Shown piece by piece: positions 10,730-22,130 of a stretch of 64,000 nt of DNA; position 1 is the first letter of the stretch, and every line of letters starts with the position of its first letter. The translations under genes and the position numbers were made by a program. The notes beneath the pieces were generated by a model. The model ran no database searches and was not told the DNA's origin. It worked only from the letters and a program-made list of their open reading frames with translations. The DNA is taken from contig OW804096.1 in the NCBI GenBank assembly GCA_942159475.1, positions 105,560,194-105,624,193 of the forward strand, given 5' to 3'. The stretch is from Sthenelais limicola. Its lineage: Eukaryota; Annelida; Polychaeta; Phyllodocida; Sigalionidae.

Positions 10730-11191
10730 CCCACATATTTGGATTATAGCAACGTATGTTATTTAAATTGTAACAGGGCAACTCAGGATCAACTACAGGT
10801 GTTTCAGAACAAGGCCCTCAGATTTGCCTTAAAAAAACCGAGACGCTACAATATTGACCAATTGCACGTGGACGCTAAAACCATGACTGTTAAACAACGT
10901 ATATATTTCAATAACGTAAAATTCTTTCAAAAACAGTTACATACTTGTAGAGTAGATTGGATCGTACAAAGACCACTTGAGGTAAATTATGGTGTGAGAG
11001 AGAATAGATTATTGAATTTCGAACTAACCCACCCTAAGTGTAATATATTTCAGAAATCTATGGCCTATACGGGTGTCCAAATGTGGAATAGCCTGAATGA
11101 TGACCTAAAAAACATACAGGACAAGCTATTGTTTAAGGCCAGCATAAAAAATGCTATCCTAACTAATACTATCAGAATACCCGACTTCTAG
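10730..11191 (+). pseudogene. LINE ORF2 C-terminal fragment with stop
   Basis: The frame encodes TYLDYSNVCYLNCNR, then LQVFQNKALRFAL, a basic middle and AYTGVQMWNSLNDDLKNI, and ends at TAG 11189-11191. QNKALR and MWNSL are conserved near the C-terminus of many LINE ORF2 proteins. It could be the missing end of the copy whose RT lies at 2565-3356: that piece stops at the YLG strand, and this one resumes roughly 50 residues later. Confidence 0.7.
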
Positions 11192-11510
11192 ATTAGTACC
11201 TGACGAAATTGTGTGATTCCCAACACTAACCCAACCATGCCATGACATAAGTCAAATTCCACAAAAATGACCAACCCAACTTCACCATTTCATTATCCAT
11301 CTCATCTCATTATTACCATCTACTAGCGCTTAGCTAGCTTAATCACCACATGCTACCAATGTACCAGATATATGAAATTATTCTCAACACCTGAAATTGA
11401 AAGACAATATTTTTGCGAAAATTCAGGGTGAGGAGGAACACCGGGCGTGCCCGAACCTTACATCTTTTGTGCCATGGCATATGCCAGCATATTTATTGTC
11501 CTGAACAATA

Positions 11511-11760
11511 ATATGTTCAAAAAATAAAAAAGTGAGCAAAAAACTGTCCAAATACAAGGACCTGGAAATTGAAACTTCACAAATGTGGTATATGAAAAAC
11601 ACAGATAGTGCCAGTGGTCATAGGACTGGTCAAGAATGGCCTGGAGAAATACACCAACAAAATCCTTGGCAACATCAACATCACAGAAATCCAGAAGGAC
11701 ACCCTTCTCAGAACAGTTGGCAAACTCTGGAGGCTCTACATAATGAAGCACAAAAAACAT
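11511..11760 (+). pseudogene. Retroelement C-terminal fragment (WDMPIQTD family), second part
   Basis: Two plus frames, offset by one frameshift near 11607, read VSKKLSKYKDLEIETSQMWY and VPVVIGLVKNGLEKYTNKI, then GNINITEIQKDTLLRTVGKL. In intact family members this stretch follows directly after the MAVPFDK segment found at 2255-2560. This copy therefore starts almost exactly where the other stops. Confidence 0.65.
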
Positions 11761-11764
11761 GAAG

Positions 11765-13135
11765 GAAAACTATTATTAATAATGATAATATAATGGACTC
11801 ATTAGCTGATACAAATCAGTAGAGGTGATGTGGGAAAATTGGTTGAACATGTCTGGTCGGAATATTATGCCTTTTTGTATTGATGCAGGTGTTAATCGTC
11901 TCAATCAAAGCCTAATAAATATTATTATTCTTTATCTCAGGTACAATGCGAGAATAGAGGGATTTAATAACCTCTACATCAGCAGTTTTATTGGGTGCAC
12001 CTTTGAAGTAAAGGACAATTTGAGTAATCGAATTTGGAATTCATATAATAATAGGAGGGTTAATTAGGGGCTATATGTCATAGAAAATAATTTACCCAAA
12101 GACAAAAGTGGGCTCACGCTTTGTATCGAAAATATACCGGTTTCCATAGTAACTGGTTATATTTTTTTATTTTACTAGAAAATAGGTTTTTAGTGCCTAA
12201 TTTCTACACATTTGTAAGTAATGTCACCAAACTTGGAAACATTGGCAATATGCAGTCACCTAGTTTTATGACTTTGACGGACACCATGTCAAAGGTCAAA
12301 TCTGAAATGTTGGACTTTATTTAGAAATATATGTGACATATAGGCTTGTTTCAGTTGCCAGTTGCCACATGTAACCTCGGGTTCTGTAAAATAAGCATGT
12401 GACTTACCAAATAGTATTGTCCCATAAATGCAGACACTGTATGGGTTGGTGGGGTGAGAAAAACCGTAATGGATGAGAGAGATCAGCATTGTTCCGAAAA
12501 TAGAGACCTCCGTCTCGGTACTCGATTTGTCACTATAATGAAGAAATACTGAAACTGATTGGCCAGAAACCTAGCAGAGCAAGGTTTATTTCTCCATAAT
12601 AAACATAATAATGGCACAGATCTATACATAAATAGGTAAAAAAAAACTGGTCGCACACCTGTATCACGTCATAGTGATTGTGAAGTTGAAGTTGAAGTTG
12701 ATTATGACGTGGTGTGGAAAAGGTGACCCTTGGTGAATATGTTCATAGATGGGTCGATTATATGTATTAGAATAGACGAATAAAACAAAAAGAGATCAAT
12801 CTGAGCTATTGTATACAATCATGTGAATGTCTAATTTTTTAAAAAAAACATGTGTACATTAGTTACTCATTCACCTAACATTTACATTAGTACTGACTAG
12901 AACTAAATCACGCATAGTCTAGTATTCTAGATAATAATGAACCATCTGAGAGAGAAAAGCAACACTTTCTTTGCAGTTGAAAATATGAACATGTATGTAA
13001 CAATAAACACACACGTATACAAAATGGAGACATGATAACGTACATGTGCGATACTCTATCTAGCACTATACTAAAGGGTAGTGTATCAATTCTCGTAACA
13101 TATATAAGGTGGTCATAATATTATGCTCAGTGGTA
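11765..13135. other. Intergenic, no gene seen
   Basis: AT-rich sequence. Only short chance frames; a (GAAGTT)n-like run occurs near 12681-12699. No repeat family recognised. Confidence 0.4.
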
Positions 13136-13224
13136 CACTGTCCCGCGCACCGTACCCGCGCGATACGAAATTGGATACGAAATTCTTGTCCCCACTTTTG
13201 ATACGAAATTTTTCGTCTCAGCGT

Positions 13225-13332
13225 ATTCGCGCAGCGTTTTTCGTATCGGCGATTCGCGCAGCGTTTTTCGTATCGGCGATTCAGGCAGCGTTTTTCGTAT
13301 CGGCGATTCAGGCAGCGTTTTTCGTATCGGCG
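13225..13332 (+). repeat. Four 27-bp subterminal repeats
   Basis: Units start at 13225, 13252, 13279 and 13306, each about ATTC(G/A)(C/G)GCAGCG + TTTTTCGTATCGGCG. The first two carry CGCGC, the last two CAGGC. The same words occur inverted near 19861-19945, so these are candidate transposase-binding repeats. Confidence 0.85.
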
Positions 13333-13339
13333 GTTTTCA

Positions 13340-15065
13340 GCCAGTTCAAACGCAGGGGAAATTTAGCTTATATGCTAGGCTTAGGGCCTCTATAGTTTGG
13401 TTAGAACTGAAATATTATACTGGACAAAATAAAAAAAATATTTCACTAAAAAAAAAATTCTTTTATTCTGCTTATTACGCTTATAAATGTACAACATAAC
13501 ACATATTTCATTAACAATTCCTACATTTTTATTAATGTGTAATATATGAATACATATCCTTATTTTTTATTTACACAACATTTGACTGGTGGTACAATGT
13601 AATTTTACTCACAAATATTCTATACAGTTTCAAGTTATTTACAAAATAACAGTCAAGTTATACATACAATCAAACAAATGTTCTTTGTTTAGTCGTTGCT
13701 CTATTTCTTGTCTCCTATATGAGTATTTCTCCCAAACGGGCAGCATTTGATTTCAGAAGGCCATTTTTTACAAAAATATCTCTATAAGCTTTGGTGTACA
13801 TATAGCAGGGGATATCAGCATAATGCAGGTAAAATTTGGGAAGGCTGAGGCCAATATTTCGATTCCTACACCTATGATTCAGATACCTATATTTTCCCTA
13901 TTGATTTGCCTTATTCCGGCTACATTATGCCTGATTTATCAAATGATTTAGTGTAAAAATAAGATATATTACTCACTAATTCGTCTAGCAATATTAAATG
14001 ACAAAATGACAGCTAGAAAATCGATGATGGCCGCCAACATAGGACCTGGTTGTAACCAAAGCTTGAATACCTTGGTACGTTTCATGCATCCGAAACATTA
14101 ATATGAAACATTACAAGAAATACAAAATTTACTGAGTTACCGACTACTGTTAACCAATAGCTACATACACATTTTTTTTAGTTTTACCGCTGCAATTAAA
14201 ACAGAATACAACGAGGCTATCTGTATTTAATAAAAGCATGATATCAACTTTCCTTATACCAGTTGGCTATACTAGACCATATGTCATAATCTTTACATAT
14301 CATGTAACATTGAACTGTCCCCATAATGTATGTGAGACTATAAAAATGTATTAACCATTCAGGGTGACTTTGAGATAGATCTTAATATCTGTCCAATCAC
14401 ACAAATTTACAATTAGGAAGCCTATTCCAAGTTGATGGCCCGAAGAAAAGGGGAGAATTTATAAACTTCTCATGCACATATATTATATACAGTTTACTCC
14501 TTTATTATTCAATTCGAAATTGGCCCTATAAGTAGGGACATACCAACATCCCCTATAAGGAATGTGGATTATATTTTTTCAACATACAATGGTTTAAACG
14601 TTTTACTTCACAAATTACTCGTGTGTCCAGCATGACCAAACTAGATTTCTAATTCCTTATTTTTGTAATACATATGCGGTCGTAATAAAATACATTATTA
14701 CTGAATATATTGATTCCAACATAGCGTTTCTCTGATACCCTTATACTAGGGTCAGAACATAATAAAACTAAATGTTTAGACCTATATCTGTAAAACAAAC
14801 CCATACACATATATAAATGTATATCTGTACTTCATTATTACATACAAATCTAATTACCAAAGATCCAATACTAGTTCTTGACAGATCTAATATCCTTCAT
14901 GTCGTATATCATATCACAACCAGCTAAATAGACCTATATTTGATAATATCTAACCATTTTGAAACGTGAAGGAAAAATATCTTCATCATACTGTCCCAGC
15001 AATATGATATTCTATTTGTTAAAATGAACCATTGATGCCTAATATTCCAATGTGTCCAAGATTGA
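13340..15065. other. Interior of the 6.9-kb element, no gene seen
   Basis: AT-rich sequence with no convincing coding frame on either strand and no recognised family. Confidence 0.4.
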
Positions 15066-15997
15066 AGCGGAAGGGTAATGGGGAGGGGTAGAGGGGAAGG
15101 GTGGATAGAGGGGAAGGGTGGATAGAGGGGAAGGGTGGACGAAGGGAAGGGTGGATAAAGGGGAAGGGTGGGGGAGGGGAAGGGTGGATAGAGGGGAAGG
15201 GTGGACGAAGGGAAGGGTGGATAAAGGGGAAGGGTGGACGTGAGGAAGGGCGGACGAGGGGAAGGGTGGATAGAGGGGAAGGGTGGACAAGGGGAAGGGT
15301 GGACAAGGGGAAGGGTGGACGAAGGGAAGGGTGGATAGAGGGGAAGGGTGGACGTGGGGAAGGGTGGACGTGGGGAAGGGGGGACGAGGGGAAGGGTGGA
15401 TGAGGGGAAGGGTGGATGGGGAGGGGAAGGGTGGATAGAGGGGAAGGGTGGATGGGGAGGGGAAGGGATGACGAGGGGAAGGGTGGATAGAGGGGAAGGG
15501 TGGACGAGGGGAAGGGTGGATAGAGGGGAAGGGTGGATGGGGAGGGGAAGGGTGGATGGGGAGGGGAAGGGTGGACGAGGGGAAGGGTGGATAGAGGGGA
15601 AGGGTGGACGTGGGGAAGGGTGGACGAGGGGAAGGGTGGATGGGGAGGGGAGAGGGGAAGGGTGGATGGGGAGGGAAAGGATGGATGGGGAGGGAAAGGA
15701 TGGATGGGGAGGGAAAGGATGGATGGGGAGGGGAAGGGTGGATGGGGAGGGGAAGGATGGATGGGGAGGGGAAGGATGGATGGGGAGGGGAAGGGTGGAT
15801 GGGTAGGGGAAGGGTGGATGGGCAGGGGAAGGGTGGATGGGCAGGGGAAGGGTGGATGGGCAGGGGAAGGGTGGATGGGCAGGGGAAGGGTGGATGGGCA
15901 GGGGAAGGGTGGATGGACAGGGGAAGGGTGGATGGGCAGGGGAAGGGTGGATGGGCAGGGGAAGGGTGGACGAAGGGAAGGGTGGATAGGCAGGGGA
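15066..15997 (+). repeat. G-rich minisatellite, 15-19-bp units
   Basis: About 0.93 kb of almost pure purine on the plus strand, built on GGGGAAGGGTGGA. The left half mixes 15-, 17- and 19-bp units (endings CGA, TAGAG, TGGGGAG). From about 15790 the units become a uniform 19-bp GGGAAGGGTGGATGGGCAG. Runs of three or four G at short spacing are G-quadruplex-capable, and the purine-strand bias is triplex-prone. Long proline-rich frames on the minus strand exist in all three phases only because the repeat lacks stops; they are not genes. Confidence 0.95.
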
Positions 15998-16164
15998 AGG
16001 GCACTGTATACAAATAAACACATAAACCTGAGTATGGACGGTCTGACATAATCATAATACAATATACTCGATAAGCAGAGTATCAGAACTGTGGCTTCAT
16101 CTACCCATAAATTGTTTCCTCAAACTTTACAAATGCAGCTGACTTGTGGAAGGGGGACTGCTCC

Positions 16165-16626
16165 TTAAGGGAATAAAGGTCTCCTGAGCACTTGAATGCC
16201 GTCAGCAGTCACAAAGCTGGTGTTGTTGGCGACCACCAACCTCGGGAGTGTCTTTCTCCCGGAGAGCGATTCAGGCTCGAAGTTGATTCCCTGAAATAGG
16301 AAGATATGCATATTAATCTATGGAAACTATCATATCATGATGCATTACTTAGAAATTACAAATTTCACATGGACAATGTTTGCAAACTTTATTTCAAATT
16401 ATTGAAAATATCACCTTAGCTAATACTCACATACATAAACATATTAATATATCAAACTATAACATTAATATTGATATATTAACCAACTAATGCAGGTTTT
16501 TATTACTCTTTAATATGTACACACCTCAATCCTTGTCATGGCTGGCTGGTGGGCTCGGCTAGCCTTCCCCCTCATCGTTAGCTCCTTGTCCAGCGCTGTC
16601 AGGATGTCCCATACATCCTCTTGGGA
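16165..16626 (-). CDS. Two-exon C-terminal coding piece of unknown protein
   Basis: On the minus strand, exon 16626-16525 (34 codons) is preceded by TTTCAG and followed by a GTGTGT donor. Exon 16290-16165 (41 codons plus TAA) is preceded by a TTTCAG acceptor. The two join in phase 0. Residues begin SQEDVWDILTALDKEL, then a basic stretch (MRGKASRAHQ), and end FVTADGIQVLRRPLFP. I do not recognise the family. Codon composition is GC-rich and unlike the AT-rich surroundings, supporting real coding. Upstream exons should lie at higher coordinates but are not identifiable, because the G-rich array at 16690-17460 intervenes. It may be the tail of a transposon protein or of a host gene caught inside the element. 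Confidence 0.5.
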
Positions 16627-16689
16627 CTGAAATAAAATTTACATCAATAGAATATACATCAATTTTAATCTTAGATGAATAAATAAACA

Positions 16690-17460
16690 ATCATAGGAAG
16701 AGTTGGATGAGGAGATGGAAAGAGGGTGTGAGTAGAGGAGAGAGAGGGGTGAGATAGGGTGAGGGTGTGAGTAGAGGAGAGAGAGGGGTGAGATAGGGTG
16801 AGGGTTGAGTGGGAGATAGGGAGGGGTGAGATAGGGTGAGGGGGTGAGAAGAGGAAAGAGAGGGGTGAGGTAGGGTGAGGGTATGAGTAGAGGAGAGAGA
16901 GGGGTGAGATTGGGTGAGGGATTGAGGAGAGGAGAGAGAGGGGTGAGATAGGGTGAGGGTGTGAGTAGAGGAGAGAGTGGGGTGAGATAGGGTGAGGGTT
17001 GAGTGGGTGTGAGTAGAGGAGAGAGAGGGCTGAGATAGGGTGAGGGTGTGAAAGGGTGTGAGTGGGGGACAGGGAGGGGCGAGATAGGGTGAGGGTGTGA
17101 AAGGGTGTGAGTGGGGGAGAGGGAGGGGCGAGATAGGGTGAGGGGGTGAGTGGAGGATGGGGATGGCGAGATAGGGTGAGGGTGTGAAAGGGTGTGTGGG
17201 AAAGAGGGAGGGACAAGGGCGAGATAGGTTGAGGATTTGAGAGAGGGTGAGTGGGGGAGTGGAGGGGCGAGATAGGGTCAGGGTGAGAGAGAGGGTGAGT
17301 GTGGGAGAGGGAGGGATGAGATAGGGTGAGGGGTGAGAGTAGGATAGGGAGTGGCGAGATAGGGTGAGGGGGTCAGGGTTGAGTGGAGGATAGGGAGGGG
17401 TGAGAGAGGGTTAGGGGGTGAAAGGGTGTGAGTAGAGGAGAGGGAGGGATAGATAGGGTC
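16690..17460 (+). repeat. G-rich degenerate tandem array (GAGATAGGGTGAGGG)
   Basis: Loose 40-60-bp repeats of AGGGGTGAGATAGGGTGAGG plus GTGTGAGTAGAGGAGAGAG. The strand bias is the same as in the first minisatellite, but the repeat unit is unrelated. Minus-strand proline/serine/histidine frames are artefacts of the repeat. Confidence 0.9.
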
Positions 17461-17794
17461 ACAGATAGAGTCACATATGAGAAAGGGATCGTAGTAAGAG
17501 TTGCTGGTGCACTTGTCCACACTTATGAGTACCAACACAGGGCGAATTAAAAGATTGTAAATTCTGACACAATTTCATTGAAAATAAAATCGAAAAGAGG
17601 CATTAAGGGCAAATGACTTCCATGGGTGTTTTGCCGTTCTGTCCCTTTTCTCTGTCTCTCTCCCTTCTTCTCTATCTCTATTTCCTGGGTATGATCATAA
17701 ACTGCCTCCCTCTCAGCTCTGCCGCCCTTGATATAACCATATTTATTAATGTGTTGATAAGGGCATAAAGCAACTAATGTCACTCACTCACTCA

Positions 17795-17965
17795 CTCCCC
17801 CCCCCCCACTCTCTCCCTCTCTCCCCACCCCCGTCTGCCTACTCCTACACCTCTCATCTCCCCCTCTTTCTTTCTCTCTCTCATATCTCTTTCCCACTCT
17901 CTCTCTCTATTTCCTCTCTCCTTACTCCCTCCTCTTTCTCCTTGACCCCTCCTCCTTATGCACAC
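17795..17965 (+). repeat. CT-rich microsatellite tract
   Basis: Polypyrimidine plus strand with C10, (CT)n and TCTCC runs. The purine strand switches sides relative to the two G-rich arrays to its left. Confidence 0.85.
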
Positions 17966-18239
17966 TTACATGATTACATTCGAATCAATATTTTATTTAA
18001 TGATCTGCTAATATGCATTCTACAATGAATACAATTACCAATTATGTTTCAAACATTTTCGAAAGCTTTTCTCCCTTTAATACCCTGCCCCTGGTGACTG
18101 GGGTTGCTGCATTTAGTAAAACATAAAACTTGGTCGGCCGGAACTGAAAAACTATATGAAATCTAATGTTCAATGGTGAGTAAAAACTGTGTATAATAAT
18201 GCAATATATGGCCATATATTACTCACCGAGGTTTTTCAT

Positions 18240-18720
18240 TAAGTTATTTAAGGTAATTGACAAGCAAGTGGGCCGCAAGGTACAAGAAATATTAGCAAAG
18301 GAAGGATACCTTAGAACCAACCCACCATTTTCTGTGCCCCCTCATAACTCCAACACCGAGGACTTCTAACAACATTCACTCCAAAAACTCCAAACTACTC
18401 CACCTTGTAGAATCGTATTAATATATGCATATTTTAATAAAATGTCAAAAACTAAACTCCCTTTCGACTTTGTCAGTTAAATCGCACGCCACATACTACA
18501 CAAAATCATCCTACACCCAGCATTACTACACCATATACACATCCTACACTCCACATATACTACAATACTATACTACACCTGATTCCACCAATGAAAACCT
18601 GAGCCGGTACATGCTACACCTCCGACATATAAACAACTGATCGAATCCAAGCCTTACATTCTCCTGGCGAAGGCCAGACCCGGCCGAAACGTTGAGATTT
18701 AAATAAAATGTATCGGTAGA
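18240..18720 (+). pseudogene. Possible retroelement 3' tail
   Basis: A short plus frame (LFKVIDKQVGRKVQEILA..PPFSVPPHNS) ends in TAA-type stops. About 290 bp later comes CTGGCGAAGGCCAGACCCGG followed by CCGAAACGTTGAGATTTAAATAAAATG. The 'CGAAGG..CCGAAACGTT' motif followed by AATAAA is common at the 3' ends of retroelements (Penelope-like and others). Family not established. Confidence 0.3.
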
Positions 18721-18724
18721 AATG

Positions 18725-19860
18725 ACCAACCTTAGATGGGCGTTTTGTTGCGGTTTTTCCACCTTTTCATTAAGTTGTCCAGCATAGTCGGCTTGGGGGT
18801 ATGGTCCAAGAACGGCCATGATAGCATGGATGGGCAGTCACATATATTCCAGTAATAGGTCACGCGAAACAAGGGTGCGTGCATAACCCAGGTAAACACA
18901 AGCCAGGTTAGCCAAGTTGACCTATATAGAAACTAAAACAATGGCTTGGCGGCGCTAACAATGTGCATTGTTAGCTCTGCCTATTCATGCGTGGGTGCTA
19001 AAAATATGCACCTGTCTCCCTTAATACAAACCTTTCTTATGTTGGTCTTTCAATATGTAGTTCCATTTGTCTTTCTCCTCTAAGGAGATATTGTCACGAC
19101 TTTAAATAGCACATTTGCATATTAATATTTATTTTGTAACATCACATAATATTACAAGTTGTCATAATAAAATTCATTTTCTTATTAATCAATGTATGTT
19201 TCATAGGATACATTATATAAAACCTGTATAAGGCCGTATACTCACAGCATACCTTCTTTATTGCAATAACTATTCAGAGTTTGTAATTATTATAACCACT
19301 CTTAATGCAATGAGTCGATCTAGAATCTTTCCTGATAGTGCCAAGTTCAAATAAGAGTTGTATAAGCTTCAAAGATGTTTCCAACCAAAATACCCATGCA
19401 TGCATATATGCCTAGATATGCATACCGTGCGTATGGCTAGAATGAAAGAGAAATTCACATTGGAAACAAATATCTGGTTCTTGTAACTTAAAAAGTCTCT
19501 ATATTTGTTCTCAACTTTAACAATATATGATAGCCACTCTCACCTACGAAGAAAAGCAGGCCAATGATTATCCATCATTGATATTGTAAGGTTAGGCACA
19601 ACTATGTAATATATATACTCAAGATAGATGGATTCCACAAGGAAACTCACCCAGATTCGAATCCATAATTACTATCTAAAAATAATTCGATCAGAAATCT
19701 GTAACTTTGGGATAAATATATATCTATTTACCACATCATAATAAACGAAATCAAATTATGCATAGACATATTTAGTAAAATTGGCTACATGGTTTCTCTT
19801 GGTCATTTCGATGGTAATAAAAACAAATCATTTCAATGGTAATAAAAAATATCTCTCAAT
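18725..19860. other. Non-coding interior, no gene seen
   Basis: AT-rich sequence between the retroelement-like tail and the right subterminal repeats of the 6.9-kb element. No coding or RNA gene recognised. Confidence 0.4.
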
Positions 19861-20062
19861 ACGAAAAACGCAGCGCGAATACAGAGCATATCATATTTCG
19901 TCTCCGTGATTCAAACCACCGTTTTTCGTATCAGAAGTTCAGGCAATTTCGTCACCACAGTTCACCAGTAGCTTTCGCGGTGCTTGGTAGACAAAAATCG
20001 TCTCACTGAAGACGAAAAAGCTTGCCACTCCGTATCGCGCGGGTACGGCGCGCGGGAGAGTG

Positions 20063-20839
20063 TATTGACGGGGTCATACATGGGCCTCCTAATGTCTATG
20101 CCCACACATTAATTAAGGTTATAGTTAGGGAAAATGAGCCACGTGTTGACCAAGACGGGTACAATCAACGTACTATTAATTTTGCTTCTCTTTTAACAGA
20201 TAGATACATTATATATAGGGTATATTTTAGTATTCTTTGCTAAAGGCATGATAAAGTAATGAATAGTAACTCCACTATTATAATATATATAATTTACAGG
20301 GGTCCTGGCCGATTAATTACTAGCTATTCTCTCTATTTATTGCATATTATAACATATTCTTCCAAATATTAAAGGTTGTCAATGTCATTTCGATGCGTGT
20401 CTATGAGTGCACACTCTAGTGAACGCTACGGGGTCTTCCATTGGAATTTCATTTTTGTCTTCAAAAAGTGCTTGCCCGTCAATCACCGTTTATCATGGTT
20501 TTCCTTGAGGCTGGGAGCGAAGTTGTTACATAAAAAGGCCAATTATGACCGGGAAAGATGCTTTCCAATTCCAAGTGATGGTGCCACCAGTTTCCAAAGA
20601 CGCAGACAGAAACTGAGAACCATGAGTGTATCCGTGTCGGAGGGGTTGGGGTGGGGGTAGAGAACGCCAACATGGGGGCGATCAGAGTAAATTAAATAAT
20701 GGGTCAAATTGGTGAAAAGCAATGATAATGAGAGTTGGTTGGGGGTTGGGCGGGAGAGAGAGAGGGGGGGGGATGCAACAGTTCGGGCTCCGGAGTGTCG
20801 GATTTGCAATTTTATATAATCTGACTTCAGACTAGCGAT
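20063..20839. other. Intergenic, no gene seen
   Basis: Flank of the 6.9-kb element. A G-rich patch near 20756-20772 and only chance frames. Confidence 0.4.
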
Positions 20840-21126
20840 ATTTAATATTTAATGGATTGGCTCCCATTATATCATTATCAACGTTTACATGTGCAAAATG
20901 TTGTCGGCAATCCCATTTCACACCCAGACAAAGGTCTTTCCTATATAGCATTCCAACCCTGTGGAATAGGCTAGAACCAAAAACACAGTTGATTGGAACA
21001 AGGAAGGACTTCAAACGGTATTTAAAACATCAATACCAGTTGGAGTTTGATCCGTTTCTCAAATCATGTGTTAATACGGAGCACTGTATTTCCGAGAATT
21101 CATTGCAAGGGGACACTCTTATATAG
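20840..21126 (+). pseudogene. LINE ORF2 C-terminal fragment with stop
   Basis: A short frame with SHFTPRQRSFLYSIPTLWNR, then FKRYLKHQYQ and a stop at 21124-21126. R..LF....LWN.L and the following basic helix are the usual ORF2 ending, different from the tails at 9480 and 10730. 5' truncated. Confidence 0.5.
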
Positions 21127-22020
21127 GGGGAAATATCTGTGGAATGTAATGCACAGAAAAAGTTAAGATCGATATAACGATGTTTATCAGTTAGGGGGCC
21201 CCACATTGACTTTTTAGTCAATCCGAGTACTATGTCGTAGTGTTATCAATATATGATTTCCTACAATTATTAAAGTAGGAACTGTTATTTATTATTAAGT
21301 GTTGTTGAATATTGAATTTAAACGAGATACAACCTCGTGATACCGCACTGTAATGTTTCAAAGAAAGTATTGTTCTTAGAGTTTTGATGATAATTAATGT
21401 CATTAGTCGCTAGGCTCATAGTGATAGTATTCCTTAACTGTAAAGAAAAATTATAAAGACTCTGTGATTAAATCGAAAGGAATCAGAAATAATAATGATG
21501 GTAACTCTTGTAATAGAACGCAAGAATCTTATTAATCTCGTATACAATGACGGACTATATAATATATAGACTAAACAAAATATCGCATCAAACGGAGAAG
21601 AACCATCGATACAAGACAAGACTCCGAATTACAAGGCAACAGCGATATTCTCTATAGCAGGGAGTAATAACATGAACTTTAATAGTGATAACGTTAATCG
21701 TTAATCTACGGACAGATATTTTAAAAAAGCATTATAAATTTCGCACCTTGTTTTATTTGTTTGGGCAGTCTGGAAGACCTCATTGCAGATGTACATTAAA
21801 GCCCGATTCCAGATGATTGTTATTGCTATGTATGATGTTATTATAAATTGTATGTGCAGACAAAGTCGGAATAAAAATCTTTATATATATATAAATAAGA
21901 CAGATATGACAATTCGGTGTGCCAGGCCTGGTATGAATGCTTAATGGCTATAGTGAATCATTTATGATGGAACGTTACGCTGGCTCTTTGCTACTTGTGA
22001 ATATTTATTTTTTATAACAG
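21127..22020. other. Upstream region of the glycosyltransferase gene
   Basis: AT-rich, no gene seen. TTTTTTATAACAG at 22008-22020 is a good splice acceptor, so the glycosyltransferase mRNA probably has an upstream non-coding exon somewhere in this interval. Confidence 0.4.
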
Positions 22021-22130
22021 ATATTGACGGGTGGTTGATGCGCTCTGCTGGCTATGGATAAATCGAGGTCAGTTAAATATTCAAGCGATCGTGCTGCTGC
22101 TGACACTTTACTATAAGGCCATCAAACACA

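Larger units (their letters stand above)
13136..20062. mobile_element. 6.9-kb element with 33-bp terminal inverted repeats
   Basis: 13136-13168 (CACTGTCCCGCGC..CGCGCGATACG) matches the reverse complement of 20030-20062 at about 31 of 33 positions. TA flanks both ends. Inside each end lie related subterminal repeats built from GCGTTTTTCGTATCGG: direct units at 13225-13332 and inverted relatives at 19861-20040. CACTG termini with subterminal repeats suggest an EnSpm/CACTA-like DNA transposon, but a TA duplication is shorter than the usual 3 bp, so the superfamily is uncertain. The interior holds a 0.9-kb minisatellite, a second G-rich array, a two-exon minus-strand coding piece and a retroelement-like tail. 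No complete transposase is visible, so it is probably non-autonomous or degenerate. Confidence 0.65.

Noticed and set aside
15066..15997. CRISPR-like array
   Set aside because: No unique spacers of constant length; a eukaryotic minisatellite with short G-rich units.
14924..16062. Three long proline/serine/histidine-rich frames on the minus strand and glycine/arginine-rich frames on the plus strand
   Set aside because: They are produced by the stop-free G-rich minisatellite and occur in all phases. No unique sequence or splice context supports them.
16671..17538. Minus-strand PHPISPLSLL-type frames
   Set aside because: Translation of the second G-rich tandem array; not genes.
13136..20062. 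Polinton/Maverick element
   Set aside because: Too short, no AG-type ends, no 6-bp duplication, no polymerase B, integrase or capsid genes.
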